Positions 1-9,065 of a stretch of DNA of 42,051 nt are shown here, piece after piece. The stretch spans positions 1-42,051 of the forward strand of contig CAJMLH010000015.1 of the NCBI GenBank assembly GCA_905214195.1, written 5' to 3'. This DNA is from an uncultured bacterium. Lineage in GTDB: Bacteria > Bacillota > Clostridia > Peptostreptococcales > Anaerovoracaceae. Within the stretch, counting starts at the first letter, position 1. Every line of letters starts with the position of its first letter. The notes beneath the pieces were generated by a model. That model was not told the DNA's origin. It searched no databases and worked only from the letters and a program-made list of their open reading frames with translations. The translations under genes and the position numbers were made by a program.

Positions 1-85
1 AAATTTGATGTCATCCTTTGTATATTCTATATTTTTTTGCATATCATAGTCATATATCTTGACATCTTTTATGAGGTCAGGTATA
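1..85 (-). repeat. Linker repeat, copy 1 (cut by window edge)
   Basis: These 85 nt are identical to 691..775 and differ at only a few positions from 2032..2116. They encode the inter-domain linker (PDLIKDVKIYDYDMQKNIEY followed by TKDDIKF) of the polyvalent protein. Identity at the DNA level shows recent duplication or gene conversion. Confidence 0.95.
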
Positions 86-3000
86 CTGATTTCAGAAGAA
101 GTCGTCATGAAATTACCATTCATATTGTTTGGTACTGCGACTTCTTCTTTGTTTTGTAATATCTCAGTATCCACAATGTAAAGAATATTTGAATTCTCTT
201 TTTCCCTCGCAACTATTCTCACACGATAATCTTCTTCATTCATATGTAAAGGTGCAATGAAGTGATGAAAGCCTTTTATTTCTTTGTTCGCATTCTTGCT
301 CTTTTGATTTCCAATAGTATCTAAATATACAGCATTTTCAAATAATTGAGGCAACGAGAGTGCAGCATTTAAATTATCAATGTAATTCTTCTCCCATGGA
401 TTAAAATTAGGCTTTGGTTTGAGAATTTTCCATATTGTTTTACTGTTAATATCCGCTTTATACCCTGTGGCCTTATTCTCATATGTACCTCTCGGGAGCT
501 TTTTAACCTCATCCTGTAAATAGCTGAGCGCAATCTTATTGTTCTTATTTACATGTATGTATTTGTCACTGACAACATAAGGTATAGGCGTGTCTTCCGT
601 AATGTTTTTGTTTCTCAGTGAAAATGTTGCTGTCTGGCTTGTATTGGACTGCTCTCTATCTTTTTTCTGTTCCATAAGCTCTGACAACGAAAATTTGATG
701 TCATCCTTTGTATATTCTATATTTTTTTGCATATCATAGTCATATATCTTGACATCTTTTATGAGGTCAGGTATAGTAACAGTAGAAGATGCCTCCGTAA
801 ATTGGGAACCAATCGAAGAAGTTGCCACTTGAGGCATCTTCTTTTTCATTGGCATAACTTCTACTCTCAATACATATATGCTGTCCGAATTTTCTTTCTC
901 TCTCGCTGTAATAAGAGCTCGATAATCTTCGCCGTTCATTTTAAGCGGCGCAATAAAGTGATGAAATCCTTTTATTTTCTTATTTAAATTTTTATCCTTT
1001 TGGTTTTTTATAGTATCTACATATAATGCATTCTTAAACAGTTCAGGCAAATTAAGTATGGCGTTTAAATTCCTTATATAGTTCGCTCCATATTCATTGA
1101 ATCCCTTATGTGTGGGTTTTAATGCTTTATTTATCGTATTAGAGTTTATATCCGCTTTATACCCTGTTGCTTTATTCTCATATGTACCTCTCGGAAGTTT
1201 TTTAACCTCATCTTGTAAATAGCTGAGCGCAATCTTATTGTTCTTATTTACATGTATGTATTTGTCGCTAACAACATAAGGTATAGGCATATCTTCCGTA
1301 ATGTTTTTGTTTCTCAGCGAAAATGTTGCTGTCCGGCTTGATTGTTTCTCTTCTTTTACCAGTTCCTTTGTTTCTTCTACCGGTGCAGACAAGGAGAATC
1401 TAACACTTTCCCCAAGCTTTGTTTTTCTTCTTTCATTTCCGTAGTGTTCCGCAACAGTTTTAGGAAGAATGTCAGAATGTACTTCGTTGACAATATCCAA
1501 CAATTCTGATATACTTATTTTAGTAGAAGTTAGGATCTTAAAATCCTGATTGGCTCCGCCAATAGCTTCTACTATTTTTTTGCCATTAAATGAGTATAAT
1601 GAGTCAAATTCAATCAACTCACTCTCTCCTGTAGTTAATGTTTCTACTACAAAATATGCAGGATAATGATTTCCCTCAATGTCTTTTCCATAACCTAATA
1701 GTACATATCCTCCCACAGCATTATCGCTTCGTGCCTCTATTTCATTAACTTTTATTGAGTTCTTTAAATATTCCCCAATATGTAATGCAATTTTCGCATT
1801 AGTCTCAAAATCCCTTACAAAACCATGTCTAATAGAATTTGTACCCACGATAACATCACTATTTACATCATCTACATGGACTACAATTCTTCCTAAAGTA
1901 TCCACCCCACCAACAGACTTTGCATTTTCACGAGCTTTATCAACAATTTCTTTTCTGTTAAGATTTTTAACTTGTTCTTCACCTAAAGGAATTATATTCA
2001 TATCAGGTTTTGAAATAAGTTTGTTAAACGAAAATTTGATGTCATCCTTTGTATATTCTATATTTTTTTGCATATCATAGTCATATGTCTTGACATCTTT
2101 TGTAAGGTCAGATATACTGTTTTCAAGAGATACAGTAGTCTTGCTGGTTTCGGAAGTTTCCGACCGGTCTTTGCTGTATCTCTTTTCTTTTAGTTCAAAA
2201 GATGTTGGTTCTAAGTCCTGAATGTCATAAAATAGCATTTCGTTTTTATCTGTATAGCCGATTAAAACACTTGCTTCATAATCATTTTCACCTATACGAA
2301 GATATACCTTTCCTCTTGCAAATTCCTTTATGTCATCTTTTCTATCATGCTTTATTTCTTCATTAACATAGTCCGTAGAAGCATATATTACATCTTTTAT
2401 GTTTTTTGAAGTTTTTAATTTATCTGCATACATTTCAGCTTCGTTATTTCTAAGTTTGTCAGTATAGGCAGAATTTAAAAAATGACCACCACTTTTTTTA
2501 GTAACTTTTATGAATCTTCCGCTAATAGGTATACCGGGTCTAAACTTTTTAATTTCTTTTTTTACTGTCTTTATCCAATCTTCTTTAGGAACATTCTTTA
2601 AAATATCATTCTCAATAATAGCTACTACCTTATTATCTTTAGTACGACCTAAAGCATATTTAGTATTACTGTCACCCTTTGTAGTCAAATTAGAAGCTGC
2701 TTCAGCTTTTCTCGCACTTTTCTTAATTTCTCTGTACGCTTTCTCAAATCTCTGCTTAACCTGCTCAAGTTGCCTTTCTTCCTTGCTTCCTGCCGTTGCC
2801 ATCTTAAAGGCGTGCTTCACATAGTCGTATATTCTTTTGAATACATTCGGTTCTTTTATGGATAAACTGTTTATAAATTGCTCATCCGTAAACAGATAAT
2901 CCCCTACAAGGTCTGATGTTATTTCATTCTCTAAATTAGCATCTACTCCCTTATACAGCTTGCTTAATTCTTTATACCGGCTGTCATATTCGCCTTTTGT

Positions 3001-5010
3001 TGTGGCATATTCTTTCACCATCTCCTGCAAAGCTTCATATTCATTTGTTCCCTCTAAAAGATGGGTGGTTTCATGCCCTATAATGCTATTAAGCGCCTTG
3101 TCTGAATCGACATTGATTAAAACCTTTGTCGTTCCATCCTCGTTTTTTCTTACAAAACCGTTTATTGTCTTTCCTTTCGCACTATATCCGAGCTCTGTTA
3201 GCTGTTCGTTATTCGTGAATCCATACTTTGTATTTGTCTCGTTTGCAATCTTACTCGTGTAATCAAACAGAGTGTGCATTGCCCTCGTGTCATTCATTTT
3301 GGCTGCTTTGGCACTCTCTATAAGTTCCTTTGTAATATCGCTGTCCTCTTTTGTCGCTTCACGAGAAAATTCTTTACCCTTTAATGCTTCCTGTACATAA
3401 CTTTCTTGTAATATTACATCCTTTTTTAAGAGTCCCTTTAACTGGGCAGCCTTTTCTCCTGTTATTCGGTTGATTTCCGCCTCAATCTCAGCTTTTTTGG
3501 TGTTGTCGGTAGTATTATCCAATCTTTCTTTTAAATCTCTTAAAGTGGCTGTTTTGTCGCCTGCAAGTACATCCTCTATTGTCCCAATGCCTATGTATCC
3601 GCTTTTTAAATCATCTATGACTTCGGTCTCTATTTTGGCGATTTCCTTTTTATCTAATTTTGAAATGGTATAATCTATCTCACCGCTTTCCAGTTTACTT
3701 ATAACTGCATCTTTTATATTCTCTTTCTGCGAATTATTAAGCTTTCCGAAAGTCTTTTCTCTTTCTGCTATGATTTGGTCAACCTGCTGTTTTATGGCTC
3801 TCTCTTTTTGTATCCGGGTAGTTCTGTTCTTTATTTCCGAGTCAACCACTTTTCTTTCATTGTCCGAAAGTCCTGTATCATAATCTCTGCCTGTTTTAAT
3901 GGAATTATGTGCTTTCTTTACATTAAAACCTCCGCCAAGGGCAGCTCCGCCGATAAATGACTCAAGGTAGTTGTCCATGGCTTCCTCGCTGGTTAAAAGC
4001 TCTTTCCATGTCTTTTCATCTTCATAAGAAAGTTTCTTGCCCACATTCCCTATGACTTCCGCTAAGACTTCTTCCGTTCCTTCGCCTGCCATATCCCAAC
4101 CTAACTTTGTCATGGTTTTTACTGCCTTATTGGATATTCCTTGCGTAAGAGTTTGCTTGAAAGCATCGTCAAAAGCCTTTCCTTTGAATTTGATTCCCCC
4201 GAATATTTTCTCTGTAAGGACATCTGCTCCGCCCTTTATAAGACCATACCCTCCGGCTTCTGCATATGTGGCATCATTTTGAAAGGCTTCTTCTGCTGCC
4301 GTTCCGAAAGATGAAGCCCCGGTTGTAATCCACCATGGTATGCCTACCATCTGTAATCCTGCTGTTCCGGCAAGCTGACCTGCCGACTGTACCAAAGAAT
4401 CCATTTTCTCACCAAAAAGCGATGCCTTTTCATCGTCTCCTTTGTTTATGAAATCATTCGCTTTAGTGAAAATATCTCCGATAGGAAGAGTTTTTACCAC
4501 CCCTGCACCTAAATCGAACTCGTTCGTAATATCTCTTGCCGCAAACTTTTTTGTTTTCTCAGCAAAATCATCTGCCCCGAACAAATCAGCAGCGCCGCCT
4601 ACAAGATATGTTCCCATATCAAATATGCCCTCGCCTAACTTTATAGCTCCTGTAGCTGCATCATCAAGAAAATCTTTACCTGTTCCTATTATGGTCTTGC
4701 TAATGTCTCCTATTTGATAACCATCTTCAAAGGCTCCCTTTTGAAACCATCTGCGACCATCATCTTTTTTCTCTCTTCCCGACTTGATTGCGTTCAGTGC
4801 ATTTAGCTTACTCTGAACCGTTATATCTGAAGCTCCCGACCTTATCGCATCCTTATATTCCTTTTCGGCTATAGAAAGTTTTGACGGCCTTGTTTTGGAA
4901 GCAGTGTTTTTATTTAATTTTCTAAAGGAGTCTTCTATAGATACTCCCCTTTTCTCTGCTTCTATCATTTCAAGAATCGTTTCATAATATTTTCTTTTTC
5001 TCTTTGCCAT
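1..5010 (-). CDS. Giant phage polyvalent protein (metallopeptidase plus repeated nuclease-like domains), 3' end missing
   Basis: The frame is open from an ATG at 5010 to the window edge, 1670 codons, and continues beyond. The N-terminus is charged. Residues about 90-330 are Gly/Ala-rich and amphipathic, as in phage ejection proteins. A zinc-peptidase motif HETTH lies at residues 646-650, with a possible third ligand in the NEITSD segment downstream. The C-terminal half is a string of beta-rich modules: one at about 785-940 (with EFARGKVYLRIGENDYEA), one at about 1000-1190, and two copies of another at about 1222-1400 and 1453-1630 (with KGFHHFIAPL and a YLQDEVKKLPRGTY core). Identical linkers ending DDIKFS separate them. 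This layout matches the polyvalent proteins of phages and conjugative elements, whose LPD/PBECR domains include barnase/EndoU-like RNases. Exact family assignment is inference. The protein is probably packaged and ejected into the host. It sits 5 nt after the 333-aa gene. Confidence 0.8.
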   Translation of the reverse strand, partial: MAKRKRKYYETILEMIEAEKRGVSIEDSFRKLNKNTASKTRPSKLSIAEKEYKDAIRSGASDITVQSKLNALNAIKSGREKKDDGRRWFQKGAFEDGYQIGDISKTIIGTGKDFLDDAATGAIKLGEGIFDMGTYLVGGAADLFGADDFAEKTKKFAARDITNEFDLGAGVVKTLPIGDIFTKANDFINKGDDEKASLFGEKMDSLVQSAGQLAGTAGLQMVGIPWWITTGASSFGTAAEEAFQNDATYAEAGGYGLIKGGADVLTEKIFGGIKFKGKAFDDAFKQTLTQGISNKAVKTMTKLGWDMAGEGTEEVLAEVIGNVGKKLSYEDEKTWKELLTSEEAMDNYLESFIGGAALGGGFNVKKAHNSIKTGRDYDTGLSDNERKVVDSEIKNRTTRIQKERAIKQQVDQIIAEREKTFGKLNNSQKENIKDAVISKLESGEIDYTISKLDKKEIAKIETEVIDDLKSGYIGIGTIEDVLAGDKTATLRDLKERLDNTTDNTKKAEIEAEINRITGEKAAQLKGLLKKDVILQESYVQEALKGKEFSREATKEDSDITKELIESAKAAKMNDTRAMHTLFDYTSKIANETNTKYGFTNNEQLTELGYSAKGKTINGFVRKNEDGTTKVLINVDSDKALNSIIGHETTHLLEGTNEYEALQEMVKEYATTKGEYDSRYKELSKLYKGVDANLENEITSDLVGDYLFTDEQFINSLSIKEPNVFKRIYDYVKHAFKMATAGSKEERQLEQVKQRFEKAYREIKKSARKAEAASNLTTKGDSNTKYALGRTKDNKVVAIIENDILKNVPKEDWIKTVKKEIKKFRPGIPISGRFIKVTKKSGGHFLNSAYTDKLRNNEAEMYADKLKTSKNIKDVIYASTDYVNEEIKHDRKDDIKEFARGKVYLRIGENDYEASVLIGYTDKNEMLFYDIQDLEPTSFELKEKRYSKDRSETSETSKTTVSLENSISDLTKDVKTYDYDMQKNIEYTKDDIKFSFNKLISKPDMNIIPLGEEQVKNLNRKEIVDKARENAKSVGGVDTLGRIVVHVDDVNSDVIVGTNSIRHGFVRDFETNAKIALHIGEYLKNSIKVNEIEARSDNAVGGYVLLGYGKDIEGNHYPAYFVVETLTTGESELIEFDSLYSFNGKKIVEAIGGANQDFKILTSTKISISELLDIVNEVHSDILPKTVAEHYGNERRKTKLGESVRFSLSAPVEETKELVKEEKQSSRTATFSLRNKNITEDMPIPYVVSDKYIHVNKNNKIALSYLQDEVKKLPRGTYENKATGYKADINSNTINKALKPTHKGFNEYGANYIRNLNAILNLPELFKNALYVDTIKNQKDKNLNKKIKGFHHFIAPLKMNGEDYRALITAREKENSDSIYVLRVEVMPMKKKMPQVATSSIGSQFTEASSTVTIPDLIKDVKIYDYDMQKNIEYTKDDIKFSLSELMEQKKDREQSNTSQTATFSLRNKNITEDTPIPYVVSDKYIHVNKNNKIALSYLQDEVKKLPRGTYENKATGYKADINSKTIWKILKPKPNFNPWEKNYIDNLNAALSLPQLFENAVYLDTIGNQKSKNANKEIKGFHHFIAPLHMNEEDYRVRIVAREKENSNILYIVDTEILQNKEEVAVPNNMNGNFMTTSSEISIPDLIKDVKIYDYDMQKNIEYTKDDIKF
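130..650 (-). repeat. Domain repeat, copy 2
   Basis: This segment encodes the second copy of the module also found at 820..1345. The offset is about 690-699 nt. The most conserved stretch is 452..635 against 1151..1335, which encodes the NITEDxPIPYVVSDKYIHVN and YLQDEVKKLPRGTYENKATG parts with few mismatches. The KGFHHFIAPL region is more diverged. Confidence 0.9.
691..775 (-). repeat. Linker repeat, copy 2
   Basis: Identical over 85 nt to 1..85. It encodes the linker between the two copies of the repeated module in the polyvalent protein. Confidence 0.95.
820..1345 (-). repeat. Domain repeat, copy 1
   Basis: First-translated copy of the module repeated at 130..650. It keeps the FHHFIAPLKMNGEDYRALI segment, which resembles the histidine-containing strand of LPD3/PBECR-type domains (family assignment is inference). 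Confidence 0.9.
2032..2116 (-). repeat. Linker repeat, copy 3 (most diverged)
   Basis: The first 55 nt match the other two linker copies exactly and the rest differs at a few positions. It precedes a different module (about 1430..2010), so the linker has been reused between unlike domains. Confidence 0.9.
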
Positions 5011-5015
5011 ATTCA

Positions 5016-6017
5016 CTACCTCTTCTTATAGCCTCCAACTACACTGTTTACAAGGGCATCAAGCATAGCCACGCCCGTATTAATTGTTTTTGATGCCTTG
5101 TCTGCTACTTTGCTGTCGTTTTGAGCGGTTTTGTTTATTCTGCTGTTTCCACTGCTTCTGCCACTTCCGCTACCTCCGCTGCTTCTGCTTTTTGCAAGTT
5201 TTTCTCTTTCAAGCTTAAGACTTTCATTGTACTGTCGGCGTTCTTCTTCAAGCTGCTGCTGCTGAAGCTTTATGCTTTCGTTGTGCTGTCTTATCTGCTC
5301 CTCAAGTTGTTTCTTCTGCATTTCCATGCTCTCATTGTACTGCCTTACGCTTTCGGCCAATGAATTTTCTGTATTTATCTGGTTTAAAACATCCTGCCAA
5401 CGGTTGTGGTACATATTCTCAATCTCTAATTTCTTATTCGCTTGCTCAATCAAGAGATTGTTTTTGTATTGGAATCCGCTTAAGGATAATTCAAGTTCCT
5501 TTTGCAGCGCCTGATATGCAATTTCAGCAAGTTTTGCATTGTTTTGGAGTTGAGCTTCTTTTATAGCATTATCGTAGTTTAAAACCGCCTTTTGGTAGCT
5601 TTCACGAGCAGTAGAAACCCTGTTCTGATATGTATTGTACATACTTACTTGACTTGATTCACTGTAGCCTGTACCGCTAAGCCCTTGCGCTGCTCTTTTC
5701 TCTGCTTCAGCTCCGTATTGATTGGATTGCTTTTGCCAGTCTATATATGCGCCTTGCTGCTCTTTCTGATATGCCTTTTCTGCTTCAGCCTTTTGCTGTT
5801 CTACCTTTTCTATGGCAAAATCTGTGTTTTCTTGCTGAATCTGTTGTTGCTTGTCGGTCCATTCTTTTGAAGCATCTATCTGGTCCTGATAAAACTTGTC
5901 GCTTTGGTTTATCATGCCATCATAAATACTATCGTTTTTATTTAAAGCTTCCTGCTTTTCATTTTCTACTTTTTGAAATCGCTCGTCTTCGTAGTTTATT
6001 GCATAATCTACTGCCAT
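5016..6017 (-). CDS. Coiled-coil phage structural or ejection protein
   Basis: The protein has 333 aa and starts at an ATG 6 nt after a GGAGGGG Shine-Dalgarno sequence. It is rich in Gln, Glu, Lys and Ala. Long heptad-like stretches predict coiled coils. Three imperfect repeats of R-QYNES-KLxxxxLEExxR lie at about residues 220-275, followed by a Ser/Gly-rich spacer (SGGSGSGRSSG) and a short hydrophobic tail. It lies between the gp10-like tail protein and the polyvalent protein, where short-tailed phages encode internal ejection proteins, so a DNA-ejection or tail-hub role is inferred. I recognise no specific family. The stop is TAG followed at once by an in-frame TGA. Confidence 0.75.
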   Translation of the reverse strand: MAVDYAINYEDERFQKVENEKQEALNKNDSIYDGMINQSDKFYQDQIDASKEWTDKQQQIQQENTDFAIEKVEQQKAEAEKAYQKEQQGAYIDWQKQSNQYGAEAEKRAAQGLSGTGYSESSQVSMYNTYQNRVSTARESYQKAVLNYDNAIKEAQLQNNAKLAEIAYQALQKELELSLSGFQYKNNLLIEQANKKLEIENMYHNRWQDVLNQINTENSLAESVRQYNESMEMQKKQLEEQIRQHNESIKLQQQQLEEERRQYNESLKLEREKLAKSRSSGGSGSGRSSGNSRINKTAQNDSKVADKASKTINTGVAMLDALVNSVVGGYKKR

Positions 6018-6028
6018 TTTGCCCCTCC

Positions 6029-7711
6029 TTAACGCTTAATGTACCCACCTATGTAGCACTCCAATGTAACTTTCTCAAGGCTGAATCTCGTATCCGAGAA
6101 AAATTTTAATTGTATGTCTTTGAATTTTTTCTTTTTTATTCGCCCTACAAAATAGTCATCTATTTCCTTGTATTCGCCTACGCTTTCCCACTCGCTCTTA
6201 TTTGTTTTTGTAAATAGCTTTATGTCTCCTGTTGCTTCTGCAATAAAGCCTTTCTTGTTCGTCGTCTTTAAATATTGTGGATTTTCAAATTTATCAAGAG
6301 GTGTTACCCAGTAGCTTTTTACATTGCCATTACCGCTCAATGTGTATATGCCGTCAGGAGTTCCGAAGTATATTTTTTCTTTTTCTACATGAGTACATGT
6401 TATTTTCTTTTCCACTTCCCAATAGAACCAGTCATATTCATAATGGTTCTCATTTCTAAACATAGCCCTTGAATCTGCAAGATAAATCTTGTTTCCTATA
6501 CATACAAGTAAATATCCGTTCCATTCTTCAAGTACCATGTCTTTGTAATCTGCTTCAGATAGTAATTTTCTGTCTACACTTGAGCTTCTGTGAGCAAGGA
6601 ACTGCTCTGTAGTTATATCTCCACTAACACCCTCCATGCCTCTCGGACTGAAGAATACTATATCGTCGTTAAAATTTATTCCTGAAGCGTTACAGCCTAC
6701 AGATATGTTTGAATGTGAAGACGGATAAATCTTTCCATACTCCGCATCAATTACAGGCGTGTGGTAAAATGCCGTAGTATTTGCCTGAGACGGTTCTTTG
6801 AACACCCATAGCGCATTGTTTCCTGCAACTATACTTTTAATCTCTGACATATCCATTCCCTCGGTATAATAATCGAGGTCGCTGCAATATGCAGGATTGG
6901 ACAAGCTGCTGTGAAACAGTGTATTAGGATAGTCTTGATTTCCACTAAAAAACACCCTGTTATCAAACACTTGTAACAAGGTGCATTTATTGATTCTGTC
7001 CCTATATCCTACTATTGTCTTTCTGAATTTTATTTCAACATTATCTCTCCCATCTGTCATAGGCGCCGGAGGCGGTGTTTCAAATATTATCTTTCCCTCT
7101 ACCGGATTCATGCTGAACATAGTAACCTTTTGGTCATTTACCAAGACTTCCGGTGCATAATCTGAATCTATATTTTTTGTATCTAAATAATATTCCTTGC
7201 TTTTACTATCTCCTATAAAGGTGTTTTTTCGCAGGCTTGTAAGCATATTTACATCCTCATATATGCTGCCGCCGCCTGATGGTTTTCTTCCTATGGAAGT
7301 TGTCGGGACATATCCTATAACCTCATGTATGCTGTCGCCGTCATATTCCAGATAATTTAATCCGTCTTTAAAGTACCATATATCATCAAAGATAAAGCTT
7401 TGGCTTCTTGCCGGTTTAAGCCCTGTATAAAGTACACTCTGTTCTTCCCCTGTTATTTTGTAAAGCGTTGTTCCGCTGTGTACAAGCATCATCTCTTCAA
7501 GACCTGTTTTGTAGAAGAATATACCCCATACAGGCTCTGTAAACTTCTTGTACAGTTCCATTGACGGGCGTGTTCTTATGCTTTCTGTTTCTTTGTAGTC
7601 TTTCCACATGTTTAAGCTGTCGGGGCTTCTCATTAAGTTAATCTCTTCACCTCTGAAATCCACTCCTCTAAACCCTTTATATGCTCTCGTTATTAAATCA
7701 CCGCTCGCCAT
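6029..7711 (-). CDS. Tail or DNA-stabilisation protein, P22 gp10-like
   Basis: The protein has 560 aa. It opens with a GFRGVDFRGEEINLMRSPDS segment, followed by many short beta-strand repeats (for example FFYKTGLEEMMLVHSGTTLY and IYFGTPDGIYTLSGNGNV), the pattern of the propeller-like packaged-DNA stabilisation/tail hub proteins of P22-like phages. In that family the protein plugs the portal channel after packaging and bridges connector to tail. The start ATG shares one base with the TAA stop of the connector gene upstream, implying translational coupling. Family assignment rests on fold-like pattern and gene order. Confidence 0.65.
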   Translation of the reverse strand: MASGDLITRAYKGFRGVDFRGEEINLMRSPDSLNMWKDYKETESIRTRPSMELYKKFTEPVWGIFFYKTGLEEMMLVHSGTTLYKITGEEQSVLYTGLKPARSQSFIFDDIWYFKDGLNYLEYDGDSIHEVIGYVPTTSIGRKPSGGGSIYEDVNMLTSLRKNTFIGDSKSKEYYLDTKNIDSDYAPEVLVNDQKVTMFSMNPVEGKIIFETPPPAPMTDGRDNVEIKFRKTIVGYRDRINKCTLLQVFDNRVFFSGNQDYPNTLFHSSLSNPAYCSDLDYYTEGMDMSEIKSIVAGNNALWVFKEPSQANTTAFYHTPVIDAEYGKIYPSSHSNISVGCNASGINFNDDIVFFSPRGMEGVSGDITTEQFLAHRSSSVDRKLLSEADYKDMVLEEWNGYLLVCIGNKIYLADSRAMFRNENHYEYDWFYWEVEKKITCTHVEKEKIYFGTPDGIYTLSGNGNVKSYWVTPLDKFENPQYLKTTNKKGFIAEATGDIKLFTKTNKSEWESVGEYKEIDDYFVGRIKKKKFKDIQLKFFSDTRFSLEKVTLECYIGGYIKR

Positions 7712-8274
7712 TATATTTCAGCTCCTTCAATGTATATAAATCCGGTCTGGTATCTCGGATCTATTCTCTGCATCATACTTTCGTATCTCTGAGCATATAT
7801 GTTGCCGTATGAATTTGAAACATCACTTTTGAGAATATCTGCCGCAACCCCATACGGCATTATCTCAAGGACATCGTCGGCAAGTTCAAATGTATATGCA
7901 TTGTCATCTGTATTATCTCCTATCCTCTCCGGGTATTTATAATAATACAGTTTAGCAGTACCCTCTTTGTAAAAATCTACTATTGTCCCGAATATATCTA
8001 TGTCTCCCTCTTCTCCGCCCTCGGGCAAAAACTTAATTGCCTCGAGCTGATAGAAGTCGGGCAGTTCTCTTAAATCATATGTTGTTTTCTCTTTTGATAT
8101 TTTTACAGCCTTTTGAGCAGGTATTCTCTTTATTCTCGCAAGTTCAAACTGTATCTGGTTTATAACATCATTGAGTTTGCTTTCTATATCGGGGTCGTCA
8201 GTAAGCTTGCTGTTATTGCTGCTCACTTCTTCTATCAGTCTCAAAACTTTCTTTTTCATCTCTATCAGCTTCAT
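7711..8274 (-). CDS. Head-tail connector/adaptor protein (gp4-like)
   Basis: The start is placed at the ATG (MKLIEMKKKVLRLI) that follows a GGAGGGAAAG Shine-Dalgarno sequence; an ATG 21 nt upstream has no such signal. The 187-aa protein is helical at the N-terminus. A mixed middle (TTYDLRELPDFYQLEAIKF) and a C-terminal YESMMQRIDPRY segment follow, as in the adaptor proteins that bind under the portal ring in P22-like phages. Its position between capsid and gp10-like genes fits. Sequence alone does not prove the family. Confidence 0.55.
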   Translation of the reverse strand: MKLIEMKKKVLRLIEEVSSNNSKLTDDPDIESKLNDVINQIQFELARIKRIPAQKAVKISKEKTTYDLRELPDFYQLEAIKFLPEGGEEGDIDIFGTIVDFYKEGTAKLYYYKYPERIGDNTDDNAYTFELADDVLEIMPYGVAADILKSDVSNSYGNIYAQRYESMMQRIDPRYQTGFIYIEGAEI

Positions 8275-8626
8275 TCTTTCCCTCCAGTATCCCATAAAGC
8301 CTTATAGCCTCATCTGTTTTGCACATCTTATATTCCGGTATGGTAAATCCTACCCCCTCGATATATATGAGTAGCTGTCCTTTTTCTATTTCTACCTCTT
8401 GATACGATTTTTCTTTTATTGTCTTGCCGTTTTTCCTTGTGTATTCTCTTTCAAGCTCCGTGATTAAAACATCGCTTTCTATGGTCTGCTTCACCTTTAA
8501 ATCATAACCATCATCCATATCATGGTCCTCACAAAGTTTTATATCCTCTCCGTCATGTATGTATCCACCATAAAAGGCTATATTTGGTGTTATAACATAC
8601 TTATCCAAACGCTTTAATTCCCTCAT
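8213..8626 (-). CDS. Hypothetical phage structural-region protein
   Basis: The start is placed at the ATG (MRELKRLDKYV) preceded by AAAGGAG; the longer frame from 8641 would include that ribosome site. The protein has 137 aa and is acidic and beta-rich, with a charged C-terminal tail (KNEADRDEKESFETDRRSEQ). It overlaps the connector gene by 62 nt. I do not recognise a family. Its location between coat accessory and connector genes suggests a head-completion or accessory role. Confidence 0.7.
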   Translation of the reverse strand: MRELKRLDKYVITPNIAFYGGYIHDGEDIKLCEDHDMDDGYDLKVKQTIESDVLITELEREYTRKNGKTIKEKSYQEVEIEKGQLLIYIEGVGFTIPEYKMCKTDEAIRLYGILEGKNEADRDEKESFETDRRSEQQ

Positions 8627-8681
8627 AGTTTCTCCTTTCATTACTCCGGGAGTTGCACCCGGTCTTTACTCTTGTAATGAC

Positions 8682-8702
8682 AAAAGGAGGCTTAAAGCCT
8701 CC
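8682..8702 (-). terminator. Intrinsic terminator after the 115-aa capsid gene
   Basis: GGAGGC and GCCTCC arms flank a 5-nt loop. On the minus strand the stem is followed by TTTT. It would end or attenuate transcription after the coat/decoration genes. A small GC stem (8646..8662) follows before the next gene. Confidence 0.7.
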
Positions 8703-8706
8703 CTAC

Positions 8707-9054
8707 TTAATAAATTACTGCTACTTTTATGTCTGCACTTGCAGGAATAAGTTTCACCTTACCCTTGTTATCTGCATATCTTGCAGATTCGATTCTTATC
8801 TGTGCAAGGCTTCCTGCTGCCATCGAAAGCTCTGTGTCCGATGAGGCAGCGGCATAGCTTCCGTTTATCGGTTTCTTAAGTGTTAGCTTTCCTGCTCCGC
8901 TTCCGCTGTTTTGCGCTATCACTACAACATATTCCTCTGTAGTCTTAGGCATTGTAAACTCAAAGCCCTCTGCCGGAGCAGTAGCAGCTATGGGTGTAAA
9001 TGCGCTTATTTTATTTAAAGCACCTTTTTCAGGTGTCAATACTGTTACAGCCAT
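8707..9054 (-). CDS. Capsid decoration or head-fibre-like protein
   Basis: The small 115-aa Ala/Ser-rich protein is predicted all-beta: it starts AVTVLTPEKGALN, then alternates short strands and turns (YVVVIAQNSGSGAGKLTLKK). It starts 7 nt after AGGAGG and lies directly downstream of the coat gene, 11 nt away. Short beta-rich proteins in this position commonly decorate or stabilise the capsid. A terminator follows, consistent with high-copy expression together with the coat protein. The function is inferred from position and composition. Confidence 0.6.
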   Translation of the reverse strand: MAVTVLTPEKGALNKISAFTPIAATAPAEGFEFTMPKTTEEYVVVIAQNSGSGAGKLTLKKPINGSYAAASSDTELSMAAGSLAQIRIESARYADNKGKVKLIPASADIKVAVIY

Positions 9055-9065
9055 TTTTTACCTCC

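Noticed and set aside
1..5000. Many plus-strand frames of 60-105 codons
   Set aside because: They lie antisense to the single continuous minus-strand polyvalent gene, lack ribosome sites and have shadow-frame composition.
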